From MKUN01 sp964481425 (GTDB lineage Bacteria > Bacteroidota > Bacteroidia > Chitinophagales > Chitinophagaceae), in assembly GCA_964481425.1 (NCBI GenBank), contig CAYZTM010000013.1, positions 1 to 64,000 of the forward strand: a stretch of 64,000 nt of DNA, read 5' to 3'. Under the pieces are notes generated by a model, which worked only from the letters and a program-made list of their open reading frames with translations, had not been told where the DNA came from and made no database searches. The position numbers and the translations under genes were made by a program. Shown here piece after piece: positions 33,190 through 41,580 of this stretch (positions are counted from its first letter, which is position 1; each line of letters starts with the position of its first letter).

Positions 33190-33921
33190 TCATTGAATGT
33201 CCGCTGTGGTCCAGCCGGTTATTTTCCCGGTCTTTTCATCCTGTAAGAGCATAGCCACGAAATATTGCTCTTTTTTCAGATCAAAGGGTAGCGCGAACAC
33301 TGCGCTGTTCATGGATGCAGGTAGTGATATGAAATCCCTGACGAGATTAATGTGGTGCAGGCTGCGGCCTTCGTTCTCCCCTTTGCGCACCTGCGTGGTA
33401 GCTTCTTTTTGTACCAGGCATATTATGGCGGTCGTATTTCTCTTTACCGTATTTACTGTTATGTTATTACCAGATAGCTTTGCCGACAATGCAAGGCTAT
33501 TGTTTTGCATCTCCCCTTTTTCTACAGCCGTTGTTAACTTGCTCTTGTCAGAGCCTACGCATTCCTGCCCGCCGTTAATGATGGCTTGCGGGGTGTAGGC
33601 TGAATTCAGGCGGAATATATGGGTATAATATTGCTGCCTTTGGGTATTGGCGGCAGAGCTAAAAATGTCTGTCCAGCCAAGATAGTTCCAGTAATCAACA
33701 TGATAGCAGAGCACCAATAACCGGTCTTTGTATTGTTGTTGCAATTCGGCCACTGTTTTATCTGCCTTGGGGCAACTGGAACAGCCCTCTGAGGTAAAGA
33801 GCTCGATAACCGTTTTACCTGTACCCTGTGTATCGTTGCGGCTCTTTGCATTGCAAGAACTTGCAGCAAAGCAAATGATAGCCAATATGTTAAGCGCCGC
33901 CAGGCTTTTGATGATACGCAT
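33190..33921 (-). CDS. DUF1223 thioredoxin-like lipoprotein
   Basis: A 243-residue exported protein: signal peptide with lipobox SSC (Cys about residue 23), then the DUF1223 start VIELFTSEGCSSCPKADKTV, where CSSC is a thioredoxin-fold CxxC motif, and YHVDYWNYLGWTDIFSS plus YTPQAIINGGQECVGS. Likely a periplasmic or outer-membrane-anchored redox-active protein; substrate unknown. Its stop is 1 nt from the stop of the glucokinase gene (convergent). Confidence 0.88.
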   Translation of the reverse strand: MRIIKSLAALNILAIICFAASSCNAKSRNDTQGTGKTVIELFTSEGCSSCPKADKTVAELQQQYKDRLLVLCYHVDYWNYLGWTDIFSSAANTQRQQYYTHIFRLNSAYTPQAIINGGQECVGSDKSKLTTAVEKGEMQNNSLALSAKLSGNNITVNTVKRNTTAIICLVQKEATTQVRKGENEGRSLHHINLVRDFISLPASMNSAVFALPFDLKKEQYFVAMLLQDEKTGKITGWTTADIQ

Positions 33922-33975
33922 AAGCTGTAGTTATAGAGACAATTACGAAGCATAAAGGTACATGGTTTGGAGCTG

Positions 33976-33990
33976 TGGCATAGTTTTTAC
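33976..33990 (+). promoter_or_regulatory. TGGCAT...TTTTTAC element upstream of ompA-like gene
   Basis: TGGCAT-AG-TTTTTAC matches the site before the PorT-like gene (46085-46099) at 13 of 15 positions and lies 25 nt before the start codon. It has a sigma-54-like GG-N10-AC layout. Identity of the sigma factor is unproven. Confidence 0.5.
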
Positions 33991-34015
33991 CTGATACCGT
34001 AGTAAAATATATGCT

Positions 34016-34825
34016 ATGAAAAACCTCATTTCTTATGTATCTCTTATTTTGATGGCCATCTTCATCTTGCCATCCTGTGTGGCCAAACGTAAATATGTGG
34101 CGGCCAAAGATGAAGCTGCACGCCAGCGGGAGCAAAATGACCTGTTGAGTCAAAGGCTCAAGTCACAGAATGATTCCATAGCCCGCCTGATGGGTAATGT
34201 AACTGCATTAAGCAATGTAACCGAAGCGACAGCCAATGAGCTGAATATGAGTAAGGACCAGATAGCTGCACAGCAACAAAGGTTGATGCAACTGCAGCGG
34301 CTTATCGATCAGCAGCGGAGCAGTACTGAGGTGCTCCGGAAAAAGATAGCAGATGCCCTTGTGGGTTTTAATGCCAAGCAGTTAACCGTATTTATTAAGA
34401 ATGGTAAGGTATATGTGAGCATGCAGGAGAGCCTGCTGTTCCCCTCTGGTAGCGCTGTGGTTAATCCTATGGGTAAAGATGCGCTGGCCAAAGTGGCGGG
34501 AGTGTTGAATACCAGCAGCGATATCAATATAGATATAGAAGGTCATACAGACAGTATACCCATACACAATAAGATGTACAAAGATAATTGGGACCTGAGT
34601 ACAGCAAGGGCCACAGCCATAGCGCATGTATTGATAGATGATTATAGAGTATCTCCCACGCGCCTTATAGCCAGTGGCCGCAGTTGGTACGATCCCGTTG
34701 CGCCTAATTCTACGGAAGCCGGGCGGGCGCTTAATCGCCGCACGGAAATAATATTGGAACCGAAACTTGATGAATTGATGAACGCCATAGGCGGAACGAA
34801 TGTCACAGCGATGGATGGTAAGTAA
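34016..34825 (+). CDS. OmpA family lipoprotein with coiled coil
   Basis: A 269-residue protein: signal peptide with lipobox PSC (Cys 21), a coiled-coil region (about 25-115, DEAARQREQNDLLSQRLKSQ and QQQRLMQLQRLIDQQRSST) and an OmpA/MotB peptidoglycan-binding domain (about 125-250) with DINIDIEGHTDSIPI, NWDLSTARATAIAHVL, LIASGRSWYDPVAP and NRRTEI. It tethers the outer membrane to the cell wall. A perfect bidirectional hairpin follows the stop. Confidence 0.92.
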   Translation: MKNLISYVSLILMAIFILPSCVAKRKYVAAKDEAARQREQNDLLSQRLKSQNDSIARLMGNVTALSNVTEATANELNMSKDQIAAQQQRLMQLQRLIDQQRSSTEVLRKKIADALVGFNAKQLTVFIKNGKVYVSMQESLLFPSGSAVVNPMGKDALAKVAGVLNTSSDINIDIEGHTDSIPIHNKMYKDNWDLSTARATAIAHVLIDDYRVSPTRLIASGRSWYDPVAPNSTEAGRALNRRTEIILEPKLDELMNAIGGTNVTAMDGK

Positions 34826-34849
34826 AATGAAGGGTTTGAGCTGTGATTT

Positions 34850-34876
34850 AAAGTGCCGGTATTTTACCGGCACTTT
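34850..34876. terminator. Bidirectional terminator
   Basis: AAAGTGCCGGTA (34850-34861) and TACCGGCACTTT (34865-34876) form a perfect 12-bp stem with a TTT loop, with T/A runs at both ends. It separates the convergent OmpA lipoprotein and TonB-dependent receptor genes. Confidence 0.9.
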
Positions 34877-34878
34877 TG

Positions 34879-37245
34879 TTATCCGTGAAAGTCGATGCGG
34901 TAGCTGATAACCGGTATGATGCCGCTCTCGTTCACATGCTTTATCCTTCCATCGCGGGCATCGTAATAGCTGTACCAGTAGTTGATGTAATTGGTCACGT
35001 CCTGCACATCAAACTCGATAGTATGCGTTACCCTCTTCCTGTTCAGTTTATAATATAGGCTGGCGTCTATGCGGAAGTAAGGTTTTGCCTGGGTAGTAAA
35101 GTATTCCCCCGGTACATACACAGTCTTGCCCTCGGCCTGTGATGCCGGAAGGTCGATAGGAGATTCCCTCTGGCCCCCGCTGTACATCACTTTCCCGTTA
35201 GCGCCGAATATGCTATGGCCTTTCCGGCCGAAATTGAATTCTTTACCTCCCACTATATTCAACTGGTAGCGCCTGTCGAAATGGCCTTCATACGTTTGTC
35301 CGTCATAGGTGGTGTAGGTGGACTTGAACAGCGAGCCCGTGAACAGTATGTAATAATTATCGATAAAAGGACGCTCAAGTGTAAGGTCTATACCGTAGTT
35401 ATCGCCGGTGCCGTTGCTTGCCAGCGCCCCGCTGTTAGCGAGGTCGAGCATGCTCTCTGCATTAAGTACGGAGAAGCCGCTATTGGTGTCGGTAGAGACA
35501 CCTATATGGTATAGGTGCTGGTAATATACTTCAACCTTCATGCGCGCTTTTAGTGGCAGGGCTACATCATAGCCTCCTACCAGGTGCAGGGCTCTTTGCA
35601 GGTCAAGCGTCTTATTTGGGAAATAATTACTTACTGCGTTGTCGTGATACAGGTAAGTTGAGATGTGGTCGGGTTTGCTATGCAGTCCTGCCGCGAGCGA
35701 TAACCTGCTGTTCCTTAATTGGTAGCTTAAGGACAGGCGAGGCTCCAGGCTGTATTTGCTATTCAGCGCATAGTAGGATGCGTTAATGCCGCTTACCATG
35801 GTCCACCGTTGAGTGAAACGCTTTTTCCATTGTACATATGCCTGGTAGAACTGTGTTTGCCCGCTGCCGTCCAGTATGGCCTTCCATTGCTTGCTGCCAT
35901 AGTCGTATTGATTGTCCTGCAGGTCGTAGCCGGGTAGTTGCAGTACGATGCCGGTACGTAGCGTACTGCTGCTGCTTATTTTATTGTTGTAAAAAGAGGA
36001 TAGACGCCATGCACTATTTTGCAGGTGTGCGTGCTCCACAGGTACTGAGGTATAACTTTCCTGTGTGTTCAGGGTGTCCACATCTTTATTCAGTACGTCG
36101 TAAGAGGCCGACACAACGGTTCTGATATAGGCATCTTTATGAATGAATACTTGGTGCGTGATGCCTGCAATGCCCAGCATGCCTTTGGCCTGTAACCTGA
36201 AATTGGGATTGTCATCATCCCATTGGCTGCTGTCCTGCGGCGGGTTCTTGATGGCCTTATTGTAACCACCCAGGCCGAACAGGGCAAATGTTCCTGCTTT
36301 TTTGGTCGGGAAGTTGAACTTAAAAGACATGTCCTGGTAATTGGGCTCTATGCCTTGCAGGTCAAGGTAGTTTTGCAGTAATGCGAGGGTAGAGTAGCGA
36401 TAGTCGATAAGATAAGACGATCCTCCGCCCTTCCGGAACGGCCCCTCTGTGGCCACCTCTGTGCCCAATGCACCTATTTGCACCGTATGCTCATAACGGT
36501 CTTTGTTGCCGTTACGGAAGTATAGATCGAAGAAACCCGAAAGAGCATCGCCTATTTCGGGGGGGAATGCACCGGTATAAAAATCGGAATTGCCTAAGGT
36601 ATTTGCATTGAGCATACTAATAGAGCCCCCCGAATTGCCGAAATCATTAAAATGGTTGGGATTAGGTATCTCGATACCCTCCAGCCGCCATAGTACTCCT
36701 TTGGGTGAATTGCCCCTGACCACAATATCATTTTCGAGATCGCCATTATTAGAGACCCCGGCAAAATTCAGTGCCATACGCGCCGGGTCGGAAACGGAGG
36801 CTGCAAAACGTTTGGTATCTTCCACTGAAAAGGAACGTGAACTAAGCGTAGCGAAATCGTTGAGAGGCCTGCTCCTGTCCTTCACCGACCTGATATTTAC
36901 CTCTTTCAGCTGCTGCAAACCTTCGGTGAGGGATACATTCAGTTCCGGCTCTTTACCCGATGTTACCATTACATTGGTCTCGGTATGCTTATCGTATCCC
37001 GCCATTACGAACAGGAAGGACTGGCGACCTACCGGCACACGTGACAACTCAAAATAGCCGTTGGAGTCTGTAATGGCATTTGTTTGTTGGTTAGCCGCCA
37101 GTACTACCACCACACCCGGCAATGGACTTTTAGAGTCCGCGTCGGTCACTATGCCGTGTACGGTCTGCAGCAGGTCTTGCGCCGGTGAATGATACCCGAT
37201 GAACAATAAGATCACTGCGAAATATATACGAAGCGATAACTTCAT
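34879..37245 (-). CDS. TonB-dependent receptor with carboxypeptidase-like domain
   Basis: A 788-residue outer membrane transporter. After the signal peptide comes a carboxypeptidase regulatory-like domain (about 26-110, VHGIVTDADSKSPLPGVVVV), a plug domain with NDIVVRGNSPKGVLWRLEGI and a 22-stranded barrel to the C-terminus (ISYRIDFHG). There is no SusD-like gene beside it, so a siderophore, vitamin or peptide substrate is as likely as a glycan. It may also be a member of the group that exports or senses. Substrate unknown. Confidence 0.88.
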   Translation of the reverse strand: MKLSLRIYFAVILLFIGYHSPAQDLLQTVHGIVTDADSKSPLPGVVVVLAANQQTNAITDSNGYFELSRVPVGRQSFLFVMAGYDKHTETNVMVTSGKEPELNVSLTEGLQQLKEVNIRSVKDRSRPLNDFATLSSRSFSVEDTKRFAASVSDPARMALNFAGVSNNGDLENDIVVRGNSPKGVLWRLEGIEIPNPNHFNDFGNSGGSISMLNANTLGNSDFYTGAFPPEIGDALSGFFDLYFRNGNKDRYEHTVQIGALGTEVATEGPFRKGGGSSYLIDYRYSTLALLQNYLDLQGIEPNYQDMSFKFNFPTKKAGTFALFGLGGYNKAIKNPPQDSSQWDDDNPNFRLQAKGMLGIAGITHQVFIHKDAYIRTVVSASYDVLNKDVDTLNTQESYTSVPVEHAHLQNSAWRLSSFYNNKISSSSTLRTGIVLQLPGYDLQDNQYDYGSKQWKAILDGSGQTQFYQAYVQWKKRFTQRWTMVSGINASYYALNSKYSLEPRLSLSYQLRNSRLSLAAGLHSKPDHISTYLYHDNAVSNYFPNKTLDLQRALHLVGGYDVALPLKARMKVEVYYQHLYHIGVSTDTNSGFSVLNAESMLDLANSGALASNGTGDNYGIDLTLERPFIDNYYILFTGSLFKSTYTTYDGQTYEGHFDRRYQLNIVGGKEFNFGRKGHSIFGANGKVMYSGGQRESPIDLPASQAEGKTVYVPGEYFTTQAKPYFRIDASLYYKLNRKRVTHTIEFDVQDVTNYINYWYSYYDARDGRIKHVNESGIIPVISYRIDFHG

Positions 37246-37390
37246 GTACCCGAAAAATTACAAAGGATTTGGAGAAGGTAATCAAATTGTGTACCATAAA
37301 ATATAAATGAAGCCCTGTCTTAGCTTTATCAATTCCAGGTAAAGACCTTGAATCGGGTTTGTTAAACGCATGTGAAAGCCCCTAAAACAC

Positions 37391-37421
37391 TTGCATCTTA
37401 AAAAATGTTTTCATATGTTTG
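37391..37421 (+). promoter_or_regulatory. Bacteroidota promoter for the porin-amt operon
   Basis: TTG at 37391-37393, 20-nt spacer, TATGTTTG at 37414-37421. The start of transcription near 37426 leaves a leader of about 20 nt before the TTG start codon at 37445. Confidence 0.75.
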
Positions 37422-37444
37422 TTATGTACCATCATTAATATATA

Positions 37445-38572
37445 TTGAGAGTAAATGTACTAATCGCTTGTTTTTGTTTGGTCATATGTTCATCACTACA
37501 ACAGGCAAGAGCCCAGGTCGCAGATACCTTTGCTACCTATTCCATTTCGGCATATACTGATTTTTATTACGCTGCTTATACCGATTCTGTAGGTCACGGG
37601 GAGTTTCAGAAATTTCCTACTGTGTCGCCCCGCAGCAATTCTATCGGGCTTAATGCAGCACAGATCAGCACACGCTATGATGGCGATAAGGTTAGGGGTA
37701 TAGTAACCCTGCATTTTGGCGATATTGCCAAAAGTGCCTGGTCGGGGACCTACAACCCTATACAAGAGGCACACATGGGTGTACGTTTGTGTAAAACCCT
37801 TTGGGTTGACGGAGGCTTCTTCCGCACACACTTTGGAACAGAGTTTCTTTTACCAATTGAGAATATTACCAGTTCCATTGCCGTAGCTACCTGGTATGAG
37901 CCTTATTACGAAGCTGGCATCAAGCTGAATTATGACCCTTCGCCAAAGTTGGAGATCAATCTCTTCCTGCTTAACGGATATGGCATTTACGAAGACTTTA
38001 ATAAGCGCAAATCGCTGGGCATGGGCATCACCTACGCCTTTAGTGATAAGGCAGGGATAGGCTATACCAATTACCTGGGTGATGATAGCCCTGACAGCTT
38101 GCCTGTGTCACAGGTGCGGTTTGCACAGAACATTTTTTTCAATTATATTGGAAAAGATATAAAGCTACAACTTGGGGCAGATCTTTATATACAGGGTAAT
38201 TCGGCCATCGTAAATAGCAATGAAACGGCAACCGCGTACAGTGCACTGGCTACTATAGCCTACCAGGCAAGCCCCAAGGTAAGTGTATATGGGCGCGGTG
38301 CTTTGTTCAGGGACCCTGAGGGTTTCTTAACGGGCGTCATTACAGATAGTCACAATGACCAGACAGGATATAAGCTATGGGAAGGCACAGCAGGGCTTGA
38401 AGTGAAACCGGTCGATAAATCTTATGTAAGGTTTGAGCTGAGGCGGATCCAGATGGATGGATACCAGGAAATATTCAGAACAGGTGGCCACAACATAAGT
38501 TATCGCTACGATTTTATGGTAAATGCAGGCATATCACTTGCATTGCTGGAGGGGGTAAGGACAAGGAACTAA
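37445..38572 (+). CDS. Outer membrane porin (OmpL/BBP2-like)
   Basis: A 375-residue barrel protein. No ATG exists near the N-terminus; TTG at 37445 gives MRVNVLIACFCLVICSSLQQ, a signal peptide cut after ARA, at the right distance from the promoter. The mature protein shows alternating strands with many Tyr/Phe at turns (SAYTDFYYAAYTDSV, WVDGGFFRTHFGTEFLLPIE) of the putative beta-barrel porin-2 family. The ammonium transporter gene starts 19 nt downstream, so this porin probably supplies a nitrogen compound or is co-regulated under nitrogen need. Confidence 0.8.
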   Translation: MRVNVLIACFCLVICSSLQQARAQVADTFATYSISAYTDFYYAAYTDSVGHGEFQKFPTVSPRSNSIGLNAAQISTRYDGDKVRGIVTLHFGDIAKSAWSGTYNPIQEAHMGVRLCKTLWVDGGFFRTHFGTEFLLPIENITSSIAVATWYEPYYEAGIKLNYDPSPKLEINLFLLNGYGIYEDFNKRKSLGMGITYAFSDKAGIGYTNYLGDDSPDSLPVSQVRFAQNIFFNYIGKDIKLQLGADLYIQGNSAIVNSNETATAYSALATIAYQASPKVSVYGRGALFRDPEGFLTGVITDSHNDQTGYKLWEGTAGLEVKPVDKSYVRFELRRIQMDGYQEIFRTGGHNISYRYDFMVNAGISLALLEGVRTRN

Positions 38573-38591
38573 TCTCTTAAAATAAATCAGT

Positions 38592-39821
38592 ATGGCGACA
38601 TTCGATACCGGCACTACGGGCTTCATGCTCCTTGCCACCAGCCTTGTTATGCTCATGACCCCTGGTCTTGCCTTTTTCTACGGAGGCCTTGCAGGCAAAC
38701 GCAACATTTTAGGTATAATGATACAGAGCTTTGTCTCGATGGGTATCACCACCATTTTGTGGTTCATCTGTGGCTACTCATTATGCTTTAGCGGGAATGA
38801 AATGGGAGGAATTATAGGCAACCTCGATAAAATGTTCATGCAGGGTGTGGACCTCAACACTGCATTTTCCGGTAATAGTAAGTTGCCCGAATTTGTTTTT
38901 ATGGCTTACCAGATGATGTTCGCCATCATTACCCCTGCACTGATAACCGGTGCATTTGTGAACAGGGTGACCTTCAAATCATATCTTATATTCCTGGTTC
39001 TCTGGCAATTACTGGTTTACTATCCCTTTGCTCATATGGTATGGGGCGGCGGACTGCTGGCCCAGTGGGGGGTGCTCGATTTTGCAGGGGGTATAGTGGT
39101 ACATGCCACGGCTGGTTTTGCTGCTTTGGCATCGGTAATATATGTGGGTAAGCGACGAGACTCGGCATCTACGCCTAATAGTGTACCATTGATCGCCATT
39201 GGCACCGGCCTGCTGTGGTTCGGATGGTATGGCTTTAATGCAGGCAGCGAGCTGAACGTGGATGCGGTGACCGGTCTTGCTTTTGTAAATACCGATGTGG
39301 CTGCCTCATTTGCAGCAATTACCTGGCTGGTAATAGAGTGGAGCCAGCAAAGGAAGCCAAAATTCGTCGGCCTGCTTACGGGCGCTGTAGCCGGCCTGGC
39401 TACTATAACGCCTGCTGCCGGCTTTGTGTCATTACCTGCTGCTGTAGCTATTGGTGTTGCCTCGGGCATTGTATGTTATCTTGCGGTGCACCTGAAAAAC
39501 AAGATCGGCTGGGACGATGCGCTTGATGTGTGGGGCGTACATGGAATTGGCGGTTGCCTCGGCACCATATTGCTGGGTGTTTTTGCATCGAAGGCAATGA
39601 ATGCTAACGGTGCCGATGGCCTGATGTATGGAGGTACTATATTTTTTGTACACCAGTTGGTGGCAGTAGTGGGTGCTTGTGTTTATGCTTTCGTTTTTAC
39701 TTATGTAATGCTGGCCATTATCAATAAGATCACCAAAGTGCGTGTGAGCGAAGATGAAGAAGATACCGGGCTTGACCATGCATTGCACGGAGAAAAAGCA
39801 TACGATGAAGGGGTGTTATAG
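38592..39821 (+). CDS. amt: Ammonium transporter (Amt/Rh family)
   Basis: Inner membrane ammonium channel of 409 residues with about 11 helices. Signature MTPGLAFFYGGLAGKRNILG, SDFAGGIVVHATAG-like sequence (VLDFAGGIVVHATAGFAALA, first conserved His) and VWGVHGIGGCLGTILLGVFA (second conserved His region) are present. Second gene of an operon with the porin, 19 nt apart. The partner P-II protein gene glnK is absent from the window. Ends with a short charged tail. Confidence 0.95.
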   Translation: MATFDTGTTGFMLLATSLVMLMTPGLAFFYGGLAGKRNILGIMIQSFVSMGITTILWFICGYSLCFSGNEMGGIIGNLDKMFMQGVDLNTAFSGNSKLPEFVFMAYQMMFAIITPALITGAFVNRVTFKSYLIFLVLWQLLVYYPFAHMVWGGGLLAQWGVLDFAGGIVVHATAGFAALASVIYVGKRRDSASTPNSVPLIAIGTGLLWFGWYGFNAGSELNVDAVTGLAFVNTDVAASFAAITWLVIEWSQQRKPKFVGLLTGAVAGLATITPAAGFVSLPAAVAIGVASGIVCYLAVHLKNKIGWDDALDVWGVHGIGGCLGTILLGVFASKAMNANGADGLMYGGTIFFVHQLVAVVGACVYAFVFTYVMLAIINKITKVRVSEDEEDTGLDHALHGEKAYDEGVL

Positions 39822-39838
39822 CTTGCAGTAGAGATCTG

Positions 39839-40678
39839 TCATTCCTTAATGAACTTCACACTTTGCAGGTATCTGTGATCGTCTGAATAGACGTGTATTG
39901 CATACATGCCCATGGGCAGATCAGATACGTTTATGATACCGGAACCGAAGATAAGTCCTTGTTTTAGTATCACGCCGTTGGCAGAAATGATGAAGAAGTG
40001 ATAGTACTGCAATCCGTAAGGCACTGTTACAACTTTCAATTCATCGGTAGTTGGGTTAGGATAAACAGCAAAGAAATTATTGTTGACAAGATTATTTATC
40101 CCTGTTGCGGCCATTGGGATCAGGTGTATATCATCGAAATAAGCATCGTTGGAAGTGTCCTGGTTGCGGATGGCTATGAGCTGCACTCTTACCCAGCGCG
40201 TACCGGGTGCTGCGTGTATGTAGCCCAATATAGCCTGCCATTGGTTCAGTGAATAAAGAGTATCACTATGCCACTCCTGTAGCACAGAGCTTTTACTGTT
40301 ATCGAGGCACTGCACCATAACGGTCGCCTGGTCGGAAGGACTCCCTTCATTGAGTGATTGGGTCCAACCGAGGAACTCGAACTGCAGGCTATCATTATCT
40401 ATCTGAGGGGCATAGCCGCTTACATTCACATCCTGTTGCAATATGCCTTCTTCGTCGCTGCCCTCATAAAAGATGTGGGTACTATCATGAGCTGCCGCCA
40501 CATGACCTGCAGCCGGTTCTGACCGCCAGTTGCCGGTGATAGCTGTCCAACTCGCCGGCCAGTTAGTAGTGGTATCGATATATTCGGCACTTCCGTTTTG
40601 TACCAGGTTTTGGGCCCTTACGTTTGCGGATAAGAGTACCATCAATGTTACTATAACTGGGAGAATATATTTTTTCAT
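39839..40678 (-). CDS. T9SS sorting domain secreted protein
   Basis: A 279-residue protein starting MKKYILPVIVTLMVLLSANV (signal peptide). The middle is a jelly-roll-like, carbohydrate-binding style domain (LVQNGSAEYIDTTTNWPASW and TRWVRVQLIAIRNQDTS, YFDDIHLIPM). The last ~75 residues are a type A T9SS sorting domain: FAVYPNPTTDELKVV, INVSDLPMGMYAIHV, and SVKFIKE. It is exported to the surface or medium; the ligand is unknown. A TGGC-plus-T-run element is visible upstream at 40728-40743. Confidence 0.85.
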   Translation of the reverse strand: MKKYILPVIVTLMVLLSANVRAQNLVQNGSAEYIDTTTNWPASWTAITGNWRSEPAAGHVAAAHDSTHIFYEGSDEEGILQQDVNVSGYAPQIDNDSLQFEFLGWTQSLNEGSPSDQATVMVQCLDNSKSSVLQEWHSDTLYSLNQWQAILGYIHAAPGTRWVRVQLIAIRNQDTSNDAYFDDIHLIPMAATGINNLVNNNFFAVYPNPTTDELKVVTVPYGLQYYHFFIISANGVILKQGLIFGSGIINVSDLPMGMYAIHVYSDDHRYLQSVKFIKE

Positions 40679-40727
40679 AATTAGCAGTTTTAGGGTCAAA
40701 CACACAATTCCTTTCAATTATAAGTGC

Positions 40728-40743
40728 TAAAAAATCTATGCCA
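40728..40743 (-). promoter_or_regulatory. TGGCAT plus T-run element
   Basis: TGGCATAGATTTTTTA on the minus strand, 49 nt before the start at 40678. It matches the elements before the two His-rich lipoproteins (TGGCGTAGCTTTTTTA) at 14 of 16 positions. Confidence 0.5.
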
Positions 40744-40753
40744 TGCACCTGCT

Positions 40754-40939
40754 TTATGCATGCATTTTCTCCTTTACTTTATACAGTTCATGGTCTATTT
40801 TATTCTTCAGTTGCTTGCGCTTATCATGTACGCGTTGCCGGGTGAGCATAGCCCGGTTTTCTAATAATAATCCCGCTATAATACCTGCGGCGCCGTATAA
40901 TAATAACCTGGAAGTTTTCATCAGTCTGTTTTTTGCCAT
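40754..40939 (-). CDS. Small single-helix membrane protein
   Basis: A protein of about 61 residues (start 40939; 40921 also possible) with one membrane helix (LLLYGAAGIIAGLLL) followed by a basic, coiled-coil-like tail (TRQRVHDKRKQLKNKIDHEL). This layout recalls YtxH/gas-vesicle-like small proteins of Bacteroidota. No function can be given. It is divergent from rdgB. Confidence 0.55.
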   Translation of the reverse strand: MAKNRLMKTSRLLLYGAAGIIAGLLLENRAMLTRQRVHDKRKQLKNKIDHELYKVKEKMHA

Positions 40940-40989
40940 GTTGTAACAGAATTGTGCCAAGAAAGGCAGCCTAAAATTCCACTCGTAAC

Positions 40990-40997
40990 TATATTTG
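40990..40997 (+). promoter_or_regulatory. -7 box (TATATTTG) directly before rdgB
   Basis: TATATTTG ends 4 nt before ATG 41002. With the usual distance the transcript would begin at or next to the A of the start codon, so the rdgB mRNA may be leaderless. No clear -33 TTG was found 17-23 nt upstream, so confidence is moderate. Confidence 0.5.
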
Positions 40998-41001
40998 CCT
41001 A

Positions 41002-41580
41002 ATGAAACAGCTTGTCCTGGCCTCTAACAATCCGGGGAAAATAAAAGAGATAAAAGAGATCGTTCAGGATATCGAATTACTGTCTTTGAAGGATGTTGGG
41101 TTTACGGATGAGATACCTGAACCTTATCACACATTCGAGGAAAATGCATTGACCAAGGCGATGACCATTCACAGCTATTGTGGTAAAAATGTAATGGCTG
41201 ATGACAGTGGCATTTGCCTGAATGCCCTCGACGGTGAGCCTGGGGTGAACAGCGCCTATTATGCCGGTCTGCCAAGGGATGATAAAAAAAACCTGCAAAA
41301 AGTATTGGACGTATTGGAAGATAAGGCGGACAGGAGTGCCTATTACAAGGCGCTCATTTGCCTGGTATGGAATGGTGAAGTGCACTATTTCGAAGGACGG
41401 TGCAACGGCAATATTGTAAAAGTACCAAGGGGCGCCGGCGGTTTCGGGTATGATCCTATATTTGTGCCTGAAGGCTACGATCAGACATTTGGCGAACTGC
41501 CGCCGGAAGTAAAGAACAAGCTGAGCCACAGGGGCAAGGCAGTAATGAAGATGGTAGCGTTCCTTAAAGCACAACAATAA
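41002..41580 (+). CDS. rdgB: RdgB/HAM1 non-canonical purine NTP pyrophosphatase
   Basis: Cleans ITP, dITP and XTP from the nucleotide pool. 192 residues, usual length. Signatures: LVLASNNPGKIKEIK at the start, TFEENALTKA, VMADDSGICLNALDGEPGV and PRGAGGFGYDPIFVPEGYDQ with ELPPEVKNKLSHRGKA. The stop overlaps the ATG of the next gene by one base (TAATG), so the two are co-translated. Confidence 0.96.
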   Translation: MKQLVLASNNPGKIKEIKEIVQDIELLSLKDVGFTDEIPEPYHTFEENALTKAMTIHSYCGKNVMADDSGICLNALDGEPGVNSAYYAGLPRDDKKNLQKVLDVLEDKADRSAYYKALICLVWNGEVHYFEGRCNGNIVKVPRGAGGFGYDPIFVPEGYDQTFGELPPEVKNKLSHRGKAVMKMVAFLKAQQ

